Shown here: positions 5,176 to 9,974 of the stretch, piece after piece
How positions within the stretch are numbered: the first letter of the stretch is position 1
How the letters are laid out: every line of letters starts with the position of its first letter
Assembly (NCBI GenBank): GCA_017504325.1
Contig: JAFVRL010000380.1
Location: 1 to 9,974, forward strand
Direction of reading: 5' to 3'
DNA from: Lentisphaeria bacterium
Lineage (GTDB): Bacteria; Verrucomicrobiota; Lentisphaeria; Victivallales; UBA1829
Length of the DNA: 9,974 nt
Translations under genes and position numbers: made by a program
Notes under the pieces: model-generated
Seen by the model: the letters and a program-made list of their open reading frames with translations, nothing else
What the model was told of the DNA's origin: nothing
Database searches by the model: none

Positions 5176-7977
5176 ATGGCAGTAAAGAAATGTGCCGCAA
5201 AGAAAACCGCATGTAAAAAAGCGGCAGCAGCCAAATGTGCAAAGAAGAGTACGACGGACATGAAGAAATATGTCTATCTCTTCGGAAAAGGAATGACAGA
5301 AGGGGATGCTTCCATGAAAAACCTTCTGGGGGGAAAAGGGGCAAACCTCGCTGAAATGGCAAACCTCAACATGCCCGTTCCCGCAGGTTTCACCATTACA
5401 ACAGAATGTTGTGTGGACTATTTCAAAGAAGGGATGAAATATCCCGCCTCTCTGGAAAAAGCCGTGAAAGAAGCCGTGAAAATGGTGGAAAAAAATATGG
5501 GGATGAAGTTCGGTGATCCCTCCAATCCTCTTCTGGTCTCCTGCCGTTCCGGAGCAAGATCCTCCATGCCCGGCATGATGGAAACCGTCCTCAATGTGGG
5601 GCTTTCCTCCAAAACCATTCCCGGACTTATCAAACGCACCGGCAATGAAAGATTTGTTTACGATGCTTACCGCCGTCTTATTATGATGTATTCCGATGTG
5701 GTGATGGAAAAGGCCGAAGGCATCGAACCGGATGTTGAAAAAGGCGGTATCCGTAAACAGCTGGATGATCAGATGGCTGCTCTCAAAGCAAAAAAAGGCT
5801 ATACTTCTGATACAGATCTTACCGTTGCAGATCTGAAAAAACTTTGCACAGACTTCAAGAAAACCGTGAAAAAAGTCCTGAAAGCCGACTTCCCGGATGA
5901 TGCGGAAGAACAGCTCTGGGGCGGTATCGGTGCCGTATTCAAAAGCTGGAATGGAAAAAAAGCCGTTGCCTACCGCAGGATTGAAGGGATCCCGGATGAC
6001 TGGGGAACTGCTGTAAACGTACAGAGTATGGTATTCGGAAATATGGGTGACAGCTCCGCTACAGGAGTAGCCTTCACCCGTGACCCTGCAACTGGCGATA
6101 ACCGTTTCTACGGGGAATGGCTGGTCAATGCACAGGGGGAAGATGTGGTGGCAGGAACCCGTACCCCCAATCCTCTCAATGACGATACAAAAAATGAAAA
6201 GAATAAAAACCTCAAATCCATGCAGGAACTTCTGCCGAAGATCTACAAGGAACTTTGTGCCATCCGTTCCAAACTGGAAAAACATTACCACGATATGCTG
6301 GATATTGAGTTCACCATTCAGGAAGGCAAACTTTACATGCTCCAGTGCCGCGTTGGAAAACGTACCGGTACTGCCGCATTGAACATGGCAATGGATATGC
6401 TGGATGAAGGCATGATCGACGAAAAAACTGCCGTATGCCGTGTCAGCACCAATCAGCTGGATGAACTTCTCCACCCCATTCTTGACCCCAAAGCGGAAAA
6501 GAGTGCATCTCTTGTCATTACCGGACTTCCCGCAGGTCCCGGCGGTGCTGTGGGCAAGATCGTCTTCACCTCTGAAAAGGCTGTTGCACTTGCCGCCAAA
6601 GGCATCAAGACCATTCTGGTGAGAGAAGAGACCAATCCGGAAGACGTGGAAGGTATGCGGGCCTCTGACGGTATCCTTACAGCCAGAGGCGGTATGACAA
6701 GTCATGCTGCTCTCGTCTGCCGCGGCTGGGGCAAATGCTGTATCGTCGGTGCCGACGGTATGCAGATCGACGAAGTTGCCGGAACTTTCAAAGCTGGTAA
6801 ATATACCTTCAAAGAAGGCGATATCATCTCCCTCAACGGTACAAGAGGTTATGCTTATGCCGGGGAAGTCGCCACTATGGATTCCAGCGAAAATCCCAGA
6901 TTCCAGAAATTCATGCGTCTTGCAGATTCCTTCCGTAAACTGGGCGTGCGTGCCAATGCGGATACTGCGGAAGATGCGGCTCTGGCAAAGAGTTTCGGAG
7001 CGGAAGGCATCGGTCTTTTCCGTACAGAACACATGTTCTACGGCAAAGGCGCGGCAAAGCCCCTTTTTGCTCTGCGCAAGATGATCCTCTCCTCCTCTCT
7101 GGAAGAACGGGAAAAAGCTCTCAAAGATCTCTTCCCCTTTGTGAAGAACGATGTGAAGAGTACCCTCAAAGCCATGAAAGGATGTTCTGTCACCATCCGT
7201 CTCCTTGACCCCCCGCTGCATGAATTTGTACCTCACAGTGCCGATCAGCAGAAGGAACTTGCCAAGGCGATCGGGATTTCTCTTGCCGACTTGCAGAAGC
7301 GTTCCGAAGCTCTCAAGGAAAGCAATCCCATGATGGGGCATCGTGGAGTGCGTCTGGGTATCACCTATCCGGAAGTAACCAAAATGCAGGCTTGTGCCAT
7401 TTTTGAAGCTGCTTGCGAACTTGCCAAAGAAGGCATCAAATGCAAACCGGAGATCATGGTTCCTGTGGTATGCGATCCCAAAGAATTGCAGAATCAGAAA
7501 GTCATTATCGCCCATGCGGCAGAGGAAGTGGCAAAGAAATTCAAAGTCAAAAAGATCTCCTACCTTCTCGGTACCATGATCGAGATCCCCCGTGCAGCCA
7601 TTCTCGCAGGCGATATGGCAAAGGAAGCGGACTTCTTCTCCTTCGGTACCAACGACCTAACCCAGATGACATTCGGTTTCAGCCGTGACGATGTGGGTGG
7701 ATTCCTGGGAGATTATGTGGGTAAGAAGATCCTTCCCGCCGACCCCTTCCAGACTATTGATACGGAAGGAGTGGGTTTCCTGGTGAAACACGCTCTTACC
7801 GAAGGCAGAAAGACAAATGCTGCCCTCAAGATCGGTATCTGCGGTGAACAGGGCGGAGAAGCAAGAAGCGTGGAATTCTGCCACAATGCAGGACTTTCCT
7901 ATGTCTCCTGCAGTCCCTTCCGTGTTCCCCTTGCCCGTCTGGCGGCGGCACAGGCTGCCATTAATGAAAAGAAATAA
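5176..7977 (+). CDS. ppdK: Pyruvate, phosphate dikinase
   Basis: PPDK interconverts pyruvate + ATP + Pi and phosphoenolpyruvate + AMP + PPi. It works in PPi-linked glycolysis or gluconeogenesis in many anaerobes. I set the start at ATG 5176, with AAAGG at 5164-5168, giving 933 residues. An in-frame start at 5104 would add 24 unrelated residues. The N-terminal ATP-binding domain has the NLLGGKGANLAEM motif and SCRSG at 122. The swivelling domain has TARGGMTSHAA with phospho-accepting His 510. The C-terminal PEP/pyruvate barrel has LFRTEH (614-619), NPMMGHRGVRLG (717-728), FSFGTNDLTQMTFGF (821 on) and GICGEQGG with catalytic Cys 889 (Cys831 of the Clostridium symbiosum enzyme). Residue 892 is Gln where GEHGG is usual. 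The typical PPDK begins at MKKYVYLFGKG, here Met 29. The preceding 28 residues form a Lys/Ala-rich tail with Cys at 6, 13 and 21. Confidence 0.97.
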   Translation: MAVKKCAAKKTACKKAAAAKCAKKSTTDMKKYVYLFGKGMTEGDASMKNLLGGKGANLAEMANLNMPVPAGFTITTECCVDYFKEGMKYPASLEKAVKEAVKMVEKNMGMKFGDPSNPLLVSCRSGARSSMPGMMETVLNVGLSSKTIPGLIKRTGNERFVYDAYRRLIMMYSDVVMEKAEGIEPDVEKGGIRKQLDDQMAALKAKKGYTSDTDLTVADLKKLCTDFKKTVKKVLKADFPDDAEEQLWGGIGAVFKSWNGKKAVAYRRIEGIPDDWGTAVNVQSMVFGNMGDSSATGVAFTRDPATGDNRFYGEWLVNAQGEDVVAGTRTPNPLNDDTKNEKNKNLKSMQELLPKIYKELCAIRSKLEKHYHDMLDIEFTIQEGKLYMLQCRVGKRTGTAALNMAMDMLDEGMIDEKTAVCRVSTNQLDELLHPILDPKAEKSASLVITGLPAGPGGAVGKIVFTSEKAVALAAKGIKTILVREETNPEDVEGMRASDGILTARGGMTSHAALVCRGWGKCCIVGADGMQIDEVAGTFKAGKYTFKEGDIISLNGTRGYAYAGEVATMDSSENPRFQKFMRLADSFRKLGVRANADTAEDAALAKSFGAEGIGLFRTEHMFYGKGAAKPLFALRKMILSSSLEEREKALKDLFPFVKNDVKSTLKAMKGCSVTIRLLDPPLHEFVPHSADQQKELAKAIGISLADLQKRSEALKESNPMMGHRGVRLGITYPEVTKMQACAIFEAACELAKEGIKCKPEIMVPVVCDPKELQNQKVIIAHAAEEVAKKFKVKKISYLLGTMIEIPRAAILAGDMAKEADFFSFGTNDLTQMTFGFSRDDVGGFLGDYVGKKILPADPFQTIDTEGVGFLVKHALTEGRKTNAALKIGICGEQGGEARSVEFCHNAGLSYVSCSPFRVPLARLAAAQAAINEKK

Positions 7978-7982
7978 GGATT

Positions 7983-8018
7983 AAAGGGAAAAGGTAACTT
8001 TTCCCCCTTTTATCTTTA
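7983..8018 (+). terminator. First hairpin after ppdK
   Basis: GGGAAAAG (7986-7993) pairs perfectly with CTTTTCCC (7998-8005) around a GTAA loop. CCTTTTATCTTT follows. It begins eight bases after the ppdK stop and is likely the primary terminator, though the T tract is interrupted. Confidence 0.65.
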
Positions 8019-8019
8019 C

Positions 8020-8054
8020 AAAAAAGCGGATCAATTTTTTTGATCCGCTTTTTT
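8020..8054 (+). terminator. Bidirectional intrinsic terminator between ppdK and the convergent SDR gene
   Basis: GCGGATCAA (8026-8034) pairs perfectly with TTGATCCGC (8040-8048) around a five-T loop. Six A residues lie on the left (8020-8025) and six T residues on the right (8049-8054). Each strand therefore reads as hairpin plus U run, so it can serve both ppdK and the convergent radical SAM-SDR operon. Confidence 0.93.
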
Positions 8055-8060
8055 ATTTTC

Positions 8061-8110
8061 TCCGTACCCGTCCGTACCCGTCCGTACCTATCCGTACGTC
8101 TCCGTACTCC
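8061..8110. repeat. Five tandem decamers with TCCGTAC core
   Basis: Five head-to-tail ten-base units start at 8061, 8071, 8081, 8091 and 8101. Each opens with TCCGTAC. The last three bases are CCG, CCG, CTA, GTC and TCC. The first two units are identical and the rest differ only in those three bases. The stop codon of the - strand SDR gene (complement of CTA at 8088-8090) lies in the third unit, and its last six or seven codons are in units four and five. The array sits between that gene's body and the shared terminator. Confidence 0.9.
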
Positions 8111-9029
8111 TGAAAAACTCCATTGTCCTGCGGACAGTTTCTTCCAGAGAAAGGGAGGAAGGCGTATTCAATTCCAGACGGATGCGGGAAATATCCGGCA
8201 CATATATATCAATAGCAGTTCCCGGAACATACTTTTTTTCCGTAATGATCTTTCCGGAAAAATCCTCTCCGCATTGTGCCGTAATCTCCGCCAATTCTCC
8301 GATGCTTACCGCTTCATCCGATCCCACATTATAGATCCTGCCGGAAGCTGTTTTACTTTCTGCCAACAGCAGAAGCACCTTTACCAGATCCCCGGAATAC
8401 ATGAAAGAACGGACGGCAGTACCGTCGCCTTTGATAACAATATCCCGTCCATGCAGTACATCGGAAATAAAATTGCCAATGGCAAAATGAGTGTTCAATT
8501 CCATAAACTCACCGGCAAAGGCAAAGCATCTGGCGATGACACAGGGGACACCGGAAAGGATGCACATTTCCTCTGCTTCTTTTTTTCCCATCCCGTAGGG
8601 TTCACAGGGATTTAACGGCATATCTTCACTTTGGATCTCTGTAAGTCTTCTTCCGTAAACAGCCCCGGAACTCACAAAAAGCAACTTTTCCAAACGGGGA
8701 TTTTTCTTTGCAAAAGAGAGGATATTTTCTGTTCCTTTACGGATAATATCGTAAGTATCCCTTTCCGTCACATCTCTTCCGAAGGAGGCGGCACCATGGA
8801 TAATAAGATCATAATCGTATTCCTTACAGGAAAAATTTCTTATATCACAGGAAAGAAAAGAAAGATTCTTATTCTTCCCCAGATGCGGAAAAAAAGAAAG
8901 GAGCTTTTCCGGATTTCTGGAAAGAAGGGTGATTTTATTGCGTTCCGCGAGATATGGAGCATGATAAAAGATGTTTTTTCCGAAAAAACCGCTGCATCCG
9001 GTCATCAGGATCTTTTTTCCTTCAAGCAT
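8088..9029 (-). CDS. NAD-dependent epimerase/dehydratase (extended SDR, probable nucleotide-sugar enzyme)
   Basis: A 313-residue cytoplasmic enzyme of the extended short-chain dehydrogenase family, which oxidises, epimerises or reduces sugars carried on nucleotides. The Rossmann motif TGCSGFFG (10-17, GxxGxxG type) lies at the N-terminus. HGAA follows at 78-81, the catalytic Ser is in VSSGAVYG (119-126), and YGMGK at 145-149 is the YxxxK pair. The RCFAFAG (167-173) and HFAIGNFISD segments and the late GDGTAVRSFMYSGDL and YNVGSDE blocks resemble epimerase/reductases of O-antigen and other surface-glycan clusters. The exact sugar is unknown. I chose Met at 9029 because a start at 9173 would add 48 residues that lie out of frame inside the upstream gene. 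Only a weak GGAAATGAG precedes the ATG, seven bases after the radical SAM stop, so translational coupling is likely. The last residues are encoded by the decamer repeats. Confidence 0.93.
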   Translation of the reverse strand: MLEGKKILMTGCSGFFGKNIFYHAPYLAERNKITLLSRNPEKLLSFFPHLGKNKNLSFLSCDIRNFSCKEYDYDLIIHGAASFGRDVTERDTYDIIRKGTENILSFAKKNPRLEKLLFVSSGAVYGRRLTEIQSEDMPLNPCEPYGMGKKEAEEMCILSGVPCVIARCFAFAGEFMELNTHFAIGNFISDVLHGRDIVIKGDGTAVRSFMYSGDLVKVLLLLAESKTASGRIYNVGSDEAVSIGELAEITAQCGEDFSGKIITEKKYVPGTAIDIYVPDISRIRLELNTPSSLSLEETVRRTMEFFRSTETYG

Positions 9030-9036
9030 TTTTATC

Positions 9037-9974
9037 TCATTTCCAGTTGTATTTTTTTCTTTTTTCTGCAAAAATATCCACAGTAACAGAATCAATATTA
9101 TCTCTTGTGTAATGGGCACTATTGCAGATACTGCAATTTTTACAGGAGGAATTTTCATGCTTTCTTCTCTCAAGCTGCATCTTCTGAAAAGAGAAAAATT
9201 CCTCCCCTTCCCAAAGTTCCTGTAAGGATTTTTCCTCTATGTTCCCCAGATTTGTTCCGCCGATAAAGTCCACACAGCAGGGGGAAACATCTCCATTGGC
9301 ACGCACAGCCATTGTGGTAAAAGCCATGGGGCAAACGGCGGCATTATTGGAATCTTCTGCCATGATCTTTTCGGCTTTTTCCAGATCTTTTCCGTAATAT
9401 TCCCCGAGAAAATCCGAATTTTCCACCTTGATCCAGCCATGGGGTTTATCCAGATAGAGTTCATCGGCAGCATCCTTGAAATATTCCATAAAAAGACAAT
9501 TTTCCTCTTCAAAGGAATCCAGCATCTTTGCTCCCACAAAAGGCTTGGAGCTATTAGCATTCTTCCGTACTTCCAGTAAGGTAAAAAGATTATTGCGGAT
9601 CATTTCCGGAGTGAAAGTGCTTGAAGTTACTTTCCTGTGATTTTCCACATCCGCCCCGTAAATGGAAACCCGTAAATAATCCAGCCCCGCATCCACAAGT
9701 TTTTCAGACTTTTCCCTTGTAAGCAAACTCACATTGGAAGTTGTTTCAATGCGTTCCGCCACATCCGCAGTCTTTGCCATACGCACCATCTCACAGAAAT
9801 CAGGATTCATAAACGGTTCGCCGTAAATACTCAATTTCAGCACTTTGATTTTTGGTCCCTGCCACTCTTTCAACTGGGAAAGCACCTTTTCAAAACGGCT
9901 TAAAGGCATATTCATACGGGTCTTTGTAAAGTAATTATCCCCTTTCAAACGCTGGAAACATTGCAGACAGCGGA
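9037..9974 (-). CDS. Radical SAM/SPASM domain protein, N-terminus outside the window
   Basis: The reading frame stays open to the window edge, so the 311 visible residues are partial at the N-terminus. The first visible residues read RCLQCFQR, which supply the second and third Cys of a CxxxCxxC iron-sulfur motif; the first Cys would be just beyond base 9974. The SAM-binding barrel has a GEP motif (SIYGEPFMNP) and a VSIYGADVENH segment. The C-terminal SPASM-like part runs from CPMAFTTMAVRANGDVSPCC through GNIEEKSLQELW to CKNCSIC, with cysteines to bind auxiliary iron-sulfur clusters. Such enzymes perform radical chemistry on peptides, sugars or other small molecules. The neighbouring SDR, 7 nt downstream, points to a sugar or surface-glycan substrate, but this is inference. 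A TTG at 9948 could be mistaken for a start, but it lies after the Cys motif. Confidence 0.92.
   Translation of the reverse strand, partial: RCLQCFQRLKGDNYFTKTRMNMPLSRFEKVLSQLKEWQGPKIKVLKLSIYGEPFMNPDFCEMVRMAKTADVAERIETTSNVSLLTREKSEKLVDAGLDYLRVSIYGADVENHRKVTSSTFTPEMIRNNLFTLLEVRKNANSSKPFVGAKMLDSFEEENCLFMEYFKDAADELYLDKPHGWIKVENSDFLGEYYGKDLEKAEKIMAEDSNNAAVCPMAFTTMAVRANGDVSPCCVDFIGGTNLGNIEEKSLQELWEGEEFFSFQKMQLERRKHENSSCKNCSICNSAHYTRDNIDSVTVDIFAEKRKKYNWK

Noticed and set aside
5152..7515. 787-residue open frame on the - strand opposite ppdK
   Set aside because: Despite its length it mirrors ppdK codon bias; its His/Phe-rich product is typical of antisense translation and the + strand gene is unmistakable.
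8061..8110. CRISPR array
   Set aside because: The units are ten bases long with only three variable bases, and there are no spacers of CRISPR length and no cas genes.
9030..9173. Longer start for the SDR gene adding 48 residues with a hydrophobic stretch
   Set aside because: The added part lies inside the radical SAM gene in another frame; the Rossmann fold normally begins within about ten residues of the start, as it does from 9029.

Overview
The window reads as ordinary chromosomal DNA of a Gram-negative, probably anaerobic, glycan-using bacterium. The lipid A kinase gene lpxK and a lipoprotein with a clean lipobox imply an outer membrane. Pyruvate phosphate dikinase and a phenylacetate-CoA ligase next to an ACT-domain protein fit an anaerobic, fermentative life. 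Base composition looks moderate by eye. A PVC-group bacterium such as a member of Lentisphaerota is my best guess, but this rests on general gene content and is not proven by the sequence. No mobile element, CRISPR array, tRNA or rRNA was seen.

Layout. (1) Positions 1-3014, + strand: the 3' end of a phenylacetate-CoA ligase-like gene, a two-ACT-domain protein, uxaC (glucuronate/galacturonate isomerase) and nagB (glucosamine-6-phosphate deaminase). The gaps are short and a strong hairpin terminator closes the run, so it may be one operon. uxaC and nagB together would handle the two sugar classes released from uronate/amino-sugar polymers such as glycosaminoglycans. (2) Positions 3099-4962: lpxK (- strand) and a small lipoprotein gene (+ strand) diverge from a compact intergenic region. 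Its two candidate promoters stand back to back, and their -35 boxes form a 13-bp palindrome. (3) Positions 5004-8054: ppdK, preceded by A-rich 9-mer direct repeats and a GC-rich inverted repeat, and followed by two hairpins. Its product carries an unusual Lys/Ala/Cys-rich N-terminal tail. (4) Positions 8061-9974, - strand: a radical SAM/SPASM protein (N-terminus beyond the window) followed 7 nt later by a nucleotide-sugar SDR epimerase/dehydratase, probably part of a surface-glycan cluster. The 3' end of the SDR gene runs into five tandem copies of a decamer (TCCGTAC plus three variable bases).

I see no clearly new multi-gene system. The points most worth a second look are the basic, cysteine-containing tail on PPDK, the decamer array that supplies the last codons and the stop of the SDR gene, the palindromic divergent promoter, the Ser at a normally Asp/Asn catalytic position in NagB, and the pairing of a radical SAM/SPASM enzyme with a sugar SDR.
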